In this document: in pieces, positions 26,501-37,893 of the stretch
How positions within the stretch are numbered: position 1 is the first letter of the stretch
Layout: each line of letters starts with the position of its first letter
From: Synechococcus sp. BIOS-E4-1
GTDB taxonomy: Bacteria > Cyanobacteriota > Cyanobacteriia > PCC-6307 > Cyanobiaceae
Length of the DNA: 64,000 bases
Assembly (NCBI RefSeq): GCF_014279995.1
Contig: NZ_CP047935.1
Coordinates: 3,059,494 to 3,123,493 of the forward strand
Direction of reading: 5' to 3'
Notes under the pieces: generated by a model
The model's database searches: none
The model's input: the letters and a program-made list of their open reading frames with translations, nothing else
What the model was told of the DNA's origin: nothing
Translations under genes and position numbers: made by a program

Positions 26501-28319
26501 CAACTTATTATCTGAAAGCTATCAATCAAAGTCAGATGATAGCAATCCTGACAGCATCTCGATTCCCCTCACATTCCCTCAAGACATCTCACAGCAAATT
26601 CTTACAATTACTGCCAACGACTATCTAAATCTACAACCAGATGCAACTTTAGAATATAGCCTTGAAACAGCTGACGGCTCAGCAGTCAGCACCAACACCA
26701 TCAATCTCAACGGCGGCTCAGACTCGGTATATTTGAATGAGATCGATCTCAATCAAATCCTCAAAGAAAGCAGAACCATTGCACGTGGGCTGTCTGAAAA
26801 TAGCGATTACAAATTGGTTGCACTTGATACTGTCAACCAGTTGATTTACAAGCCGCTGACGATTCACGGAGCGAAGTTCCTAGAAACAACAACAGCCGGA
26901 ATCCTGAATCGGTACCGCTCTGCCAATGACCAACTGGCCGGCATGCCCAGCCGTGGCCTGCAGATGGATCTCAGGTTGCAGAACACTGCCTTGCCAAGCA
27001 TCGGCATCGGCTTCGAACTCGATGTATTACGCGATCAACCCGCTCCGGGAGACCCACAAGAAATCCTGACGATTCTCGACGAAGACCAGCTCGATTCCTG
27101 GCAGTGGTACGACCTCAATTACGACCCCCTGAGTCGCGAAGGAGCACGGCTCTACGACCTCGATCACGATGGCCATGCCGACTGGGTCTATCTCGCCATG
27201 CGCGACAACCAGGCCACCGATGCCGACCCCGCATCCAGCAGCATCCGTCTTGAGCAGGCCATCGCTGCAGACATGTCCAAGATCTTTGCAGGACAGGGCC
27301 TTGGAGACATCGATCTAACCCCAATATTCAGTGCCGGCGACAAGAAGGAGGCCGTACAGGTCACGACCAGAGCTCGCCGCGATGGGGTTCTGCAAAACAC
27401 GGACATCCCCCTGCAATTGAGCGCTTCACTCCAAAGCCAGGCGAACAACGTCAACAGCTTCGGGATGGTGATCTTCAACGATGGTGAGCCAACCGATCTT
27501 GCATCTCTCAGTGACCTCGAGGAGCTGCAACAACGCTCCCAGATCCTGTTCTCCAACCTCAAGCTGGGTGATCAAACCCTGCTAAAAAATGATGATTTCA
27601 GGCAACAGCTCTCACTGGTCGACTACCAGCAAGTGCGGTTCTTTGAAGTCGAGGGAGCCGATCTCAGCGAATTGAACGATCTGGATGACCCACGCCTGAA
27701 GTTTCTAGAGCCGAAGCTCTTGGATGACAGCACAGCAAGAATTCAATCCAGCAGTGGACTCATCGTCGACCTGGAGCTCAGCCACAGCACTGGTGACCTG
27801 GATGCATTGATCGGCCAGCAGCAAACCATCGCTCCCCTGCTTGATTTCACAGGCTTGAACCGAGACATGATCGTTGACGCATCAATTGAAGTGAGCAGGG
27901 AGGCCGCTTTTTCCTCACAGGTCAGCTTCTATCGCGTACTCGACACAAACGGTGCCGTTCTTGATCCGCTCAGCGGCCAGATCCTGCAACCAGGAGACGA
28001 CGGCTACCAAGCTGCCGCTCTTCATGAGGCGAATACCGTGACAGCACTCGAAGATCTCACGACTGAGAATGGCATCACCAGCACAAGCGAAGCGATTCTT
28101 CAGGAACAATCACTGCTTGCACCGGTCTTACGACTAACAAATCATCAGCTTGCGGAAGTGGTTGACTATTTCGCATTCGCGGATGCCAATCCCAACGGCA
28201 CCAATCACATCCGGATGCTGGGAAGCAATCTGATCGGCTTCGAAGGACTGGATAACAACAACCGAGACTTCAATGATCTAATCGTGAGCCTGAATTTCAG
28301 CCTTAACAATCAAGTCTGA
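23550..28319 (+). CDS. Large beta-propeller protein with C-terminal DUF4114-like domain, probably secreted or surface-located
   Basis: A 1589-residue protein. The first 900 residues have propeller-like strands with WD40/sialidase character (HLAISPDGRYLAVGRGDTS, RLAIHPNPVNGNVIAFLG, QANPYDPDS-type Asp loops). A middle section of about 900-1130 is mixed. DLDHDGHADW near 1206 resembles a calcium-binding D-x-D-x-D loop. The C-terminus (YFAFADANPNGTNHIRML, GFEGLDNNNRDFNDLIV) matches the DUF4114 pattern found in extracellular proteins. No Sec signal is visible, so type I export is possible. Bases 24130-26330 are clearly richer in A+T and use A/T-ending codons, unlike both ends, which suggests a mosaic origin. 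It converges on alaS with a 19-bp gap. Confidence 0.8.
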   Translation: MTSITPNVWLPVGLDVTRDGYQGRLGVSYKTGQTLAAGATNGLAVLPDPQSGNTLIYAGSVNGGVYVREVDLAGNPLESDTTWRWVSMPGSGYEGSQSIGHLAISPDGRYLAVGRGDTSNYKGLSTPGAGLQVGEILPGGDIRWIPMDADLLNRLDQKLVSGLQWSGHNLITNFKSDPTSRKGPFNASLSINSTLLKGDDLQQEIHNSFHLQNDQRTPSDFRLGAVELDGDELFMRSRSWGFSMEGTNFSPDQGADLQLSHNGIEWINLQGDEALVADLLENRDQKGFHQLQRLAIHPNPVNGNVIAFLGSSKSGQISRIDRLEIDPKTFQLLDYRYEEFNGNEIGTSQATKNFSLQSNPYNPNGTRVVSGGNHFANSSFAPSLNYAGGLLQVDFETESNQQNWIPLYGPRLEDLEDDAANAQFVPDKGQPHADSRSVVFIDQDGKQFAIQTDDGGVWALQMPTSNQSQTDPDFWWRSLAAPGLNTFEVMMSDWDPVSNTVISSFQDNAASFGQFDDKHFTNYWYGDGEIAIARNNTQTNLQDVFLSAQQYYISNEGGGSIVRFSLNEAGDIAQYNETHFELESKDGSQPTIPWIQVGETADMGFILPFEANPYDPDSIVMAGGKNIYETTNINANTWTFKKLLPDLETTREQAYYSTAVDNQGSLYIAASIVNTENIPQLAPIAPTKIFGRSKQQDSNEKELQEIYKTDIGVSITDIAHKPASNPESDDTVYWLEGGRSLRFSRIGPSQGQSLRWKSGASGTVNNMSLSDLGIKLSEYDQVGLQSVVFIPGNELRADQLVIGGLQGHWITELDPTSGKPGTFQAMPWQLSERTTSTSSVISPGAHVSMTKYIPEDDLLIAGTIGKGSWIYSFSGELGKPPTANQALTTSEVGLQLFGSARTDKRGNLKSHSLVLQADRNQIKSSDASVNLNLILHDVDQWRRYLKRLSDYEAEIRKFKDDLSEESLARFNNLSPASWQLEQFTNLLSESYQSKSDDSNPDSISIPLTFPQDISQQILTITANDYLNLQPDATLEYSLETADGSAVSTNTINLNGGSDSVYLNEIDLNQILKESRTIARGLSENSDYKLVALDTVNQLIYKPLTIHGAKFLETTTAGILNRYRSANDQLAGMPSRGLQMDLRLQNTALPSIGIGFELDVLRDQPAPGDPQEILTILDEDQLDSWQWYDLNYDPLSREGARLYDLDHDGHADWVYLAMRDNQATDADPASSSIRLEQAIAADMSKIFAGQGLGDIDLTPIFSAGDKKEAVQVTTRARRDGVLQNTDIPLQLSASLQSQANNVNSFGMVIFNDGEPTDLASLSDLEELQQRSQILFSNLKLGDQTLLKNDDFRQQLSLVDYQQVRFFEVEGADLSELNDLDDPRLKFLEPKLLDDSTARIQSSSGLIVDLELSHSTGDLDALIGQQQTIAPLLDFTGLNRDMIVDASIEVSREAAFSSQVSFYRVLDTNGAVLDPLSGQILQPGDDGYQAAALHEANTVTALEDLTTENGITSTSEAILQEQSLLAPVLRLTNHQLAEVVDYFAFADANPNGTNHIRMLGSNLIGFEGLDNNNRDFNDLIVSLNFSLNNQV

Positions 28320-28338
28320 CAACTGGAGCGAAAAGAGC

Positions 28339-31017
<2,679 letters not shown>

Positions 31018-31052
31018 GGCGGGTTCGGGCTTGAACAGCAGGTCCTGCAGCC

Positions 31053-31466
31053 ATGATCGCCTTTGAGCTGCCACCGACGTTGGCCGACAGCACCTCCGAG
31101 CAGAGTCGCGCAGTGTTGAGGCTGCGCTCCCTGAGCTGGGCCCTGGTCGCCGGATTGGCGGCGGGGCTGCTCAGCCTGTCCTTCGGGGTTGATCAGGCGG
31201 TTCGATCCACAGGCTGCGGCCTGTTTTACGGACTACTGGCCTTCCACCTTGAGCGTGTGGATCCGGAGGACTCCCACCTGCAGGCTGGACTGGTGGGAGC
31301 CGTCTGCGGAATACGCAGTTTGGGAATGTGCCTGCCACCCCCTTGGGCAGATGCTGATTCCCTGGCATCATTAATGCAGGATCTCGTTATGGGGTGGTTG
31401 CCGTTGATCGGCTGCTCGCTCCTGCTTCACGGAACCCAACGCATGTTGTCTGCGTCGCGGCCATGA
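31053..31466 (+). CDS. Small conserved-looking membrane protein of unknown function
   Basis: A 137-residue protein with about four hydrophobic segments (LSWALVAGLAAGLLSLSFG, GCGLFYGLLAFHL, LQAGLVGAVCGIRSLG, VMGWLPLIGCSLLLHG). I do not recognise the family. It starts 36 bp upstream of divergent alaS, and its stop overlaps the start of the SNF2 helicase gene (ATGA at 31463-31466), so the two are translationally coupled. This coupling supports the gene being real. Confidence 0.65.
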   Translation: MIAFELPPTLADSTSEQSRAVLRLRSLSWALVAGLAAGLLSLSFGVDQAVRSTGCGLFYGLLAFHLERVDPEDSHLQAGLVGAVCGIRSLGMCLPPPWADADSLASLMQDLVMGWLPLIGCSLLLHGTQRMLSASRP

Positions 31467-34400
31467 GCCTGCTGCACGCCACCTGGCTTCCGGCCATTCG
31501 TACCCCCAGCAGCTCCGGTCGAGCTGCTCTGCTCGTGTGGGCTGACACCTGGCGTGTGGCAGAGCCGATGGGACCGGGCGCGACCCCCGCGATTCACCCC
31601 TTCACCCTCAGCACCGAGGATCTGCGCGCCTGGCTCACGGAACGCGACATGCTGCCCGGCGGAATCATCGATGCAACGGCCTGCCTCACCCTGCCAAGTC
31701 GCAGCGTTAAACCGAAACGCAAGCGCTCAGCGACGGCAGAGGCATCCTCCGAGGACGACCCACCGTGGTGCGGTCTGCCACTGCAGGCCGGGGAACCCAT
31801 TCCCAAAACCACCGAATGGTGGCCCTGGCAGGTGCAGGGGTTGGCCATCGAACCCATGGCCGCCACTGAATGGCTGGCCAAGCTGCCTCTTTCAGGTCGT
31901 CATCCGGATCTGGCGGATGAGCTGCGCTGGTGGAGCCACATGCAGCGCTGGGCCCTGAGCCTGGTGGCGCGAGGCCGCTGGCTACCCCAGGTGGAGCTGA
32001 GCAAGGGCGAGGGCTACCCCCACCGAGCTCGCTGGGTGCCGCTGCTCAATCGCGAGGAAGACCGGCGCCGGCTCGAGGACCTGGCGGCGGGACTACCCCT
32101 GGTTGCCACCTGCGCCCTGCCCTGGCGCGAACCGACAGGCCGACGCAGCAACCGCATGACCAGGCTGCGACCTGAAGCGATGCGAGCCGCCAATCCCGTG
32201 GCCTGCTGTCGACCCCGCAGCGGCCGGCTGCGCGTGGCCACCCTGCTGGAGGATCTGCTGGATGCGCAACTGCGCAAAGGCTTCGACCCTGCTCAGGAAG
32301 GCCTTGACCCACTGCTCTGCGCCTGGGAAGACGCTCTCAGTTCTGAAACCGGCGTCATCAATCTCAATGATGAAGAGGCCGAGCGTCTGGCCACCGCCAG
32401 CCACCACTGGCGAGAGGGTGTGGCAGGCAATGTTGCTCCAGCACGAGCTTGCCTCGAACTGGCCACGCCGGCGGAGGGTGAAGATCTCTGGCCCTTGCGC
32501 TTCTTCCTGCAGGCCGAGTCGGATCCCACACTGAAGCTGCCGGCGAGTGCGGCCTGGGCTGCAGGCCCCCGGGGTCTTCAGCTGGGAGAGATTCCCGTGG
32601 AGCATCCGAGCGAAGTGCTCCTGGAAGGCATGGGCCGGGCCTTGACGGTGTTCGCACCGATCGAGCGAGGCCTCGAGAGCGCAACACCGGAAGCGATGCA
32701 GCTCACCCCTGCCGAAGCCTTCGTGCTCGTGCGCACTGCAGCACGCCAGCTTCGCGATGTGGGTGTTGGCGTCGATCTACCACCCAGCCTTTCAGGCGGA
32801 CTGGCCAGCCGACTGGGACTGGCGATCAAGGCGGAACTGCCCGAGCGTTCCCGAGGCTTCACCCTGGGTGAGAGCCTCGACTGGAGCTGGGAGCTGATGA
32901 TCGGTGGCGTCACGCTCACCCTGCGCGAATTGGAACGCCTGAGTGGCAAACGCAGCCCGCTGGTGCGTCACAAGGGAGCCTGGATTGAACTGCGCCCCAA
33001 TGACCTCAAGAACGCTGAACGCTTCTGCAGCGCCAATCCTGAGCTCAGTCTGGATGACGCCCTGCGGCTGACTGCAACCGAGGGCGACACGCTGATGCGT
33101 CTTCCCGTGCACGCCTTCGATGCCGGCCCCCGGCTTCAGGCGGTCCTTGAGCAGTACCACCAGCAGAAATCACCCGATCCACTGCCGGCACCTGAAGGAT
33201 TCTGTGGACAATTGCGGCCGTATCAGGAACGTGGGCTGGGCTGGCTCGCCTTCCTGCACCGTTTTGACCAGGGTGCCTGTCTGGCCGATGACATGGGACT
33301 GGGCAAAACGATCCAGCTGCTGGCCTTCCTGCAACACCTCAAGGTGGAACAGGAACTGAAGAAGCCCGTGCTGCTGGTGGCACCCACATCGGTGCTGACC
33401 AACTGGAAACGGGAGGCCGCAGCTTTCACGCCTGAGCTCAACGTGCATGAGCACTACGGCCCCAGACGGCCCACGACTCTGGCCGCTCTCAGAAAGGCTT
33501 TAAAGGATGTCGACCTCGTGCTCACCAGTTACGGACTGGTGCAGCGGGACATCGATCTGCTGGAGAGCTTCGACTGGCAGGGAACAGTAATCGATGAAGC
33601 TCAGGCCATCAAGAACCCCTCGGCCAAGCAGAGCCAGGCCACACGCGATCTGGCCCGCACTCGCAAGGGCACCCGCTTTCGCATCGCCCTCACCGGCACG
33701 CCCGTGGAGAACAGGGTGAGTGAATTGTGGGCACTGATGGATTTCCTCAACCCAAGGGTTCTGGGCGAGGAGGAATTCTTCCGCCAGCGCTATCGAATGC
33801 CGATCGAACGCTATGGCGACATGTCGTCTTTGCGTGACCTCAAATCGCGTGTGGGACCGTTCATCCTGAGGCGTTTGAAGACCGACAAGGCAATCATCTC
33901 TGATCTGCCCGAGAAGGTGGAACTGAGCGAATGGGTTGGTCTGAGCAAGGAACAGAAGTCGCTCTATGCCAAGACCGTCGAGGACACCCTCGACGCCATC
34001 GCCCGCGCTCCGAGGGGTAAACGCCATGGACAGGTGTTGGGACTGCTGACCCGCCTGAAACAGATCTGCAACCATCCCGCCCTTGCTCTCAAGGAGAAGG
34101 AGGCAAGCGAGGATTTCTTACAGCGTTCCGCGAAGCTGCAAAGGCTCGAACAGATTCTCGAAGAAGTGATCGAGGCCGGCGACCGCGCTCTGCTGTTCAC
34201 CCAGTTCGCGGAATGGGGAACGTTGCTGAGGGAATATCTGCAACGCCGCTGGCGCAGCGAGGTGCCCTTCCTCAGCGGTAGCACCAGCAAGACTGAGCGG
34301 CAGGCCATGGTCGATCGCTTTCAGGAAGATCCCCGCGGACCACAGCTGTTCCTGCTCTCACTCAAGGCCGGTGGCGTGGGCCTCAATCTCACCCGTGCCA

Positions 34401-34663
34401 GCCATGTGTTCCACATCGATCGCTGGTGGAACCCGGCGGTGGAGAACCAAGCCACAGACAGGGCTTATCGCATTGGACAAAACAACCGCGTGATGGTGCA
34501 CAAGTTCATCACCAGCGGTTCAGTGGAAGAGAAAATTGACCGGATGATCCGCGAGAAGTCCAGACTGGCGGAAGACATCGTGGGCTCCGGCGAGGAATGG
34601 CTCGGAGGACTCGAAATGGGCCAGCTCAAGGAGTTGGTGAGCCTGGAAGACAATCCCTCCTGA
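31463..34663 (+). CDS. SNF2-family DEAD/DEAH helicase (Swi2/Snf2-type ATPase)
   Basis: A 1066-residue protein. The N-terminal ~570 residues are the bacterial SNF2-associated region, followed by the two RecA-like lobes: RPYQERGLGWLAFLHR, Walker A DDMGLGKTIQL near 610, the Walker B DEAQ near 710, ALTGTPVENRVSELWALMDF, and in lobe 2 QICNHPAL, LLFTQFAEWGTLLREYL, GVGLNLTRASHVFHID and ATDRAYRIGQ. Such proteins translocate on double-stranded DNA; the role in bacteria is poorly known. The start at 31463 fits the ATGA coupling and is preferred to 31394. The SWIM gene follows after 4 bp, as it often does in this family. Confidence 0.94.
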   Translation: MSLLHATWLPAIRTPSSSGRAALLVWADTWRVAEPMGPGATPAIHPFTLSTEDLRAWLTERDMLPGGIIDATACLTLPSRSVKPKRKRSATAEASSEDDPPWCGLPLQAGEPIPKTTEWWPWQVQGLAIEPMAATEWLAKLPLSGRHPDLADELRWWSHMQRWALSLVARGRWLPQVELSKGEGYPHRARWVPLLNREEDRRRLEDLAAGLPLVATCALPWREPTGRRSNRMTRLRPEAMRAANPVACCRPRSGRLRVATLLEDLLDAQLRKGFDPAQEGLDPLLCAWEDALSSETGVINLNDEEAERLATASHHWREGVAGNVAPARACLELATPAEGEDLWPLRFFLQAESDPTLKLPASAAWAAGPRGLQLGEIPVEHPSEVLLEGMGRALTVFAPIERGLESATPEAMQLTPAEAFVLVRTAARQLRDVGVGVDLPPSLSGGLASRLGLAIKAELPERSRGFTLGESLDWSWELMIGGVTLTLRELERLSGKRSPLVRHKGAWIELRPNDLKNAERFCSANPELSLDDALRLTATEGDTLMRLPVHAFDAGPRLQAVLEQYHQQKSPDPLPAPEGFCGQLRPYQERGLGWLAFLHRFDQGACLADDMGLGKTIQLLAFLQHLKVEQELKKPVLLVAPTSVLTNWKREAAAFTPELNVHEHYGPRRPTTLAALRKALKDVDLVLTSYGLVQRDIDLLESFDWQGTVIDEAQAIKNPSAKQSQATRDLARTRKGTRFRIALTGTPVENRVSELWALMDFLNPRVLGEEEFFRQRYRMPIERYGDMSSLRDLKSRVGPFILRRLKTDKAIISDLPEKVELSEWVGLSKEQKSLYAKTVEDTLDAIARAPRGKRHGQVLGLLTRLKQICNHPALALKEKEASEDFLQRSAKLQRLEQILEEVIEAGDRALLFTQFAEWGTLLREYLQRRWRSEVPFLSGSTSKTERQAMVDRFQEDPRGPQLFLLSLKAGGVGLNLTRASHVFHIDRWWNPAVENQATDRAYRIGQNNRVMVHKFITSGSVEEKIDRMIREKSRLAEDIVGSGEEWLGGLEMGQLKELVSLEDNPS

Positions 34664-34667
34664 CGCA

Positions 34668-35576
34668 ATGACCATCACCCCTAACAGCAGCGGCATCAAT
34701 ACCTCACTGAGTGACGAGGGGCTCGGGCAACAACCTTGGTGGGTTGAACAGTGGATGGAGCTGATCAACTCCTACCGCTTCAAAAAACGCCTGGAACGGG
34801 CCTGGACCTACGCCCGTGAAGGACATGTGACTTCAATTCGCTTCGAGGGGCGACGGGTTCATGCCCGTGTTCAGGGAACCGATGAAGACCCTTACAAAGT
34901 GAAGCTCTGGCTGGATGTGCTGAGCGATGAGGACTGGGGCTTCGTGCTGGAAGCACTCACACAAAAAGCCCGCTGGTCGGCACAGCTTCTGGCCGGAATC
35001 ATGCCGGCAGACATCGAACGTGCCTTTGCGGCCAGTGGCCGACGGCTCTTCCCCTTCAAGCTGCAGGAGGTGCGCAGTGAATGCAGCTGTCCGGACAAGG
35101 CCAATCCCTGCAAGCACATCAGTGCGGTGTACTTCCTCATGGGAGAACGCTTCAGTGAAGACCCGTTCGTGCTGTTTCAGCTGAGGGGGCGCACGCGCAC
35201 GAAACTGCTGGAAAACCTCGCAGAACATCGGCTCAAGGCCCTGCAGGCCAGGGCTGAACAGGCAAAGGCTGCGAGCAAATCAACGCCATCCGCGGATGGC
35301 GGCGGGTCAAACCCGGACGACACCATCAAGCCGCCGCATCCAGCGGTCCTGGACCCCACGCTCTGGTGGCGTTACGAGGCCAACCTCGACGGTGATCTGG
35401 TGGTGATCACCCCCGCAATGGAAGGAGACACAGGCCTTGATGCGGCAGGTGATCTTCCCCTGGCAGAAGAGCCACGCTTCCCAGAATCAAGACCTCGCTT
35501 CCTTCAGCACCTGCGCGATCAGGGTCAGGCCCTGGCACAGCGGGCCATGCTGGAAGCGATGGCAGCCGGTGGCTGA
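34668..35576 (+). CDS. SWIM zinc-finger protein, partner of the SNF2 helicase
   Basis: A 302-residue protein with the SWIM motif CSCPDKANPCKH near residues 139-150 (Cys-x-Cys-x6-Cys-x-His), preceded by FPFKLQEVRSEC. SWIM domains are thought to bind DNA or protein and in bacteria are regularly encoded beside SNF2 ATPases; here the gap is 4 bp. The N-terminal part has KKRLERAWTYAREGHVTSI, and the C-terminus is low in recognisable motifs. The downstream MEKHLA gene overlaps it by 8 bp. Confidence 0.88.
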   Translation: MTITPNSSGINTSLSDEGLGQQPWWVEQWMELINSYRFKKRLERAWTYAREGHVTSIRFEGRRVHARVQGTDEDPYKVKLWLDVLSDEDWGFVLEALTQKARWSAQLLAGIMPADIERAFAASGRRLFPFKLQEVRSECSCPDKANPCKHISAVYFLMGERFSEDPFVLFQLRGRTRTKLLENLAEHRLKALQARAEQAKAASKSTPSADGGGSNPDDTIKPPHPAVLDPTLWWRYEANLDGDLVVITPAMEGDTGLDAAGDLPLAEEPRFPESRPRFLQHLRDQGQALAQRAMLEAMAAGG

Positions 35577-36027
35577 ATCAGCGCCCTGGCAGACGCCGGC
35601 ATCCCAGCGCCTGATCAGCAGGCTGATGCTGTCTCACCAACGGGGCTTCAAGCGGCCACTGCTGACCTGTGGCGACCCAGCCAAGGACCTGTTCAGCAGC
35701 GAGATGGCCGTTCTCGCTCACGACAACAGCCCTGATCCTCTGCTGATTTATGCCAATGCCACCGCTCTGCGCCTTTGGGAGCGGTCTTGGCAGGAGATGA
35801 TCGGCATGCCCTCCCGTTGCACGGCGGAGGAAGGAGCTCGCGAGCAACGAGCTTCCGCCCTGCAACGGGCGCAGCAACAGGACGCTTTCGAAGGTTATAG
35901 CGGCGTTAGAGTGTCACGAACAGGGCAACGATTCATGATCAACAACGCAAGAATCTGGACCTTCCGGGATGACCAAGGCCGCAACTGTGGCCAAGCGGCA
36001 GCATTCTCAAGTTGGCGCTGGCTGTGA
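35569..36027 (+). CDS. MEKHLA-domain protein (PAS-like)
   Basis: A protein of about 152 residues, started at the GTG at 35569, which overlaps the SWIM gene stop. The frame is open further upstream within the SWIM gene, but that part looks like out-of-frame coding sequence. Typical MEKHLA features are LLIYANATALRLWERSWQEM, MPSRCTAEEGAREQRASAL, YSGVRVSRTGQRF and NARIWTFRDDQGRNCGQAA. MEKHLA is a PAS-related domain found alone in cyanobacteria and in plant HD-ZIP proteins. The ligand is unknown. Confidence 0.82.
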   Translation: MAESAPWQTPASQRLISRLMLSHQRGFKRPLLTCGDPAKDLFSSEMAVLAHDNSPDPLLIYANATALRLWERSWQEMIGMPSRCTAEEGAREQRASALQRAQQQDAFEGYSGVRVSRTGQRFMINNARIWTFRDDQGRNCGQAAAFSSWRWL

Positions 36028-36042
36028 GTGACATGTGTTGAT

Positions 36043-36080
36043 GTTCGGTTGTTGCGACTGCCCCTTCGCAACAACCGAAC
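36043..36080. repeat. 15-bp perfect inverted repeat upstream of the small heat-shock gene
   Basis: GTTCGGTTGTTGCGA and its exact complement TCGCAACAACCGAAC flank an 8-nt spacer (CTGCCCCT). It lies 16 bp after the MEKHLA gene and about 120 bp before hspA. It could be the end of the upstream transcript, although there is no T run, or an operator or RNA structure controlling the heat-shock gene. It does not match CIRCE. The rest of the 175-bp gap shows only an AGGAGT ribosome-binding site at about 36192. Confidence 0.7.
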
Positions 36081-36202
36081 CCGGTGGTCTAGACCGAACA
36101 GAATCGGGCGGTTGCCCCCCTACTAAGAGTCAATCAAACCGCACATATTGGCGATGTGGGTGATGCCAACACCCCATCAACATCACTCTTCAGGAGTTAC
36201 CC

Positions 36203-36616
36203 ATGATCACCCTGCGTCAATCACCATTTGATCTGTTCGAGCGTCTCGACCAACAGCTTTCACAAGTCGAGCGTGTACCAGCCGCCGAAATTCACGAAAC
36301 CGAAGATCACTACTCCATTCGCCTGGAACTGCCTGGCGTGACTCACGACAGCATCGACGTGAAAGCCAGCGATCGCAGTCTCAGCGTCAGCGCTGAGCGT
36401 CTGAATCCTCAGGCCAATGCAGCCGATGTGGCCGAAGCGTCGACAGACAACACCCTGCTCAGCGAGTTTCGCTACGGCAACTGGAGCCGCAGCTTTCGCT
36501 TCGCCCATTCCCTTGACCGCGATGCACTGCGGGCCAGCTACCGCGATGGCATCCTCACGATCGAGGCTCCCAAAACGGACAACCGCACCACCGTGTCGGT
36601 GAAGGTGGAAAACTGA
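36203..36616 (+). CDS. hspA: Small heat-shock protein (Hsp20 / alpha-crystallin family)
   Basis: A 137-residue protein with an alpha-crystallin domain at about 30-125: AAEIHETEDHYSIRLELPGV, a variable loop, FRYGNWSRSFRF, and the hallmark YRDGILTIEAPK. It acts as an ATP-independent holdase that binds unfolding proteins under heat or oxidative stress, and in cyanobacteria also protects thylakoid complexes. It stands alone between a 15-bp inverted repeat and its own terminator, consistent with separate stress regulation. Confidence 0.95.
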   Translation: MITLRQSPFDLFERLDQQLSQVERVPAAEIHETEDHYSIRLELPGVTHDSIDVKASDRSLSVSAERLNPQANAADVAEASTDNTLLSEFRYGNWSRSFRFAHSLDRDALRASYRDGILTIEAPKTDNRTTVSVKVEN

Positions 36617-36651
36617 GACCCAAGTCAGCACCAGGATCAAGAGAACGATTC

Positions 36652-36680
36652 AGCCCTCTGCCAAGGCAGGGGGCTTTTTT
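36652..36680 (+). terminator. Rho-independent terminator of hspA
   Basis: The stem AGCCCTCTGCC / GGCAGGGGGCT (one T-G wobble) is followed by a T run at 36676-36680. It lies 36 bp after the hspA stop. Confidence 0.88.
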
Positions 36681-36768
36681 GATTGCGAAAACAGGGTCAG
36701 GCAGAGACTGATCGATAGCCTTCCCTGGATCAGCGTCGTCTCATCGGCGACCAAAGCAGGAGCACGTC

Positions 36769-37893
36769 ATGCAACGTCGGCAGCTGCTCCGGACCAGCGG
36801 GCAAGCGCTCGCCGCTGCAGCCGGAGCCGGAGCACTGAGCGCCTGCACGATTCGTCGTGCTGAAACCGGTCGCGGCAGTGGCCTTCCCCAGGTGCGCTGG
36901 CGGATGGCGACAAGCTGGCCGGTCTCACTCGACACCATCTACGGAGGTGCCGAAACCATCTGCGAACAGGTGAAGGCGATGAGTGGCGGAGGGTTCACGA
37001 TCGAACCGTTTGCCGCCGGTGAAATCGTTCCCGGGCTCGAAGTGCTGGATGCGGTTCAAGCTGGCTCCGTGGAATGCGGCCATACAGCCAGCTACTACTA
37101 CGTGGGCAAGAATCCCGCGTTCGCCTTTGGCACCGCCGTGCCTTTCGGGCTCACCGCCCAGCAACAGAATGCCTGGCTCTATCAGGGAGGCGGCAATGAG
37201 GCGATGGACGCCTTGTTCGCCGATTTCGGCGCCAAGAGCTTCCCTGCCGGAAATACGGGCGGTCAACTTGGCGGCTGGTTCAAACGACCTGTCGACAATC
37301 TGGCGTCCCTGAAAGGCCTGAAGATGCGCATCCCAGGACTTGGAGGCAAAGTGATGGCCAGCCTTGGGGTGAACGTTCAGGTCTTGCCAGGTGGCGAGAT
37401 CTATCTGGCACTGGAACGGGGAGCCATTGACGCCGCAGAGTTCACCGGCCCCTACGACGACGAGAAGCTCGGCCTCCCCAAAGCAGCGAAGTACTACTAC
37501 TACCCAGGCTGGTGGGAACCTGGGCCGAGCCTGACCGCGCTGGTGAACCGCAGTGCCTGGGACAAACTTCCTGAGGAGTATCAGGCCATGTTCAGCACGG
37601 CTTGTTATCAGGCCAATCTGGGCATGCTCAGCAAATACGAACAGCGCAACAGTGAGGCGCTGCTGAGACTCAGGCGACAGGGAATCAAACTTGAGGCCTA
37701 CAGCAACGACATCCTCGAAGCAGCCAAGGAAGCCACCAGCGTCCTGTTCGCGGATCTTGCAGCTGGCGATGCCGGCTTCCGAGATTTACTGGAGCGCTGG
37801 CGTCTGTTCCAGAAGGAAACCCTGAACTGGAATCGCATTAATGAACTGCCGCTGGTGAAGTTCAACACCAGCGCCGAGGGAGGTGAAGGATGA
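36769..37893 (+). CDS. TRAP transporter substrate-binding protein (TakP/DctP type)
   Basis: A 374-residue periplasmic binding protein. The N-terminus MQRRQLLRTSGQALAAAAGA ending in LSAC suggests a twin-arginine-like lipoprotein signal. The body follows TakP closely in pattern: LKGLKMRIPGLGGKV with the substrate-carboxylate Arg, PGGEIYLALERGAIDAAEF, GPYDDEKLG and KYYYYPGWWEPGPS. TakP binds 2-oxo acids such as pyruvate, and the related cyanobacterial Gtr system takes up glutamate, so an organic monocarboxylate is the likely substrate. It is the first gene of a three-gene operon, overlapping the next by 4 bp. Confidence 0.93.
   Translation: MQRRQLLRTSGQALAAAAGAGALSACTIRRAETGRGSGLPQVRWRMATSWPVSLDTIYGGAETICEQVKAMSGGGFTIEPFAAGEIVPGLEVLDAVQAGSVECGHTASYYYVGKNPAFAFGTAVPFGLTAQQQNAWLYQGGGNEAMDALFADFGAKSFPAGNTGGQLGGWFKRPVDNLASLKGLKMRIPGLGGKVMASLGVNVQVLPGGEIYLALERGAIDAAEFTGPYDDEKLGLPKAAKYYYYPGWWEPGPSLTALVNRSAWDKLPEEYQAMFSTACYQANLGMLSKYEQRNSEALLRLRRQGIKLEAYSNDILEAAKEATSVLFADLAAGDAGFRDLLERWRLFQKETLNWNRINELPLVKFNTSAEGGEG

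Noticed and set aside
35437-35568. Upstream extension of the MEKHLA protein inside the SWIM gene
   Set aside because: This part overlaps coding sequence of the SWIM gene in another frame. The GTG at 35569 gives the expected family length.
36028-36202. CIRCE (HrcA) element before hspA
   Set aside because: The inverted repeat present does not contain TTAGCACTC/GAGTGCTAA and the spacer is 8, not 9.
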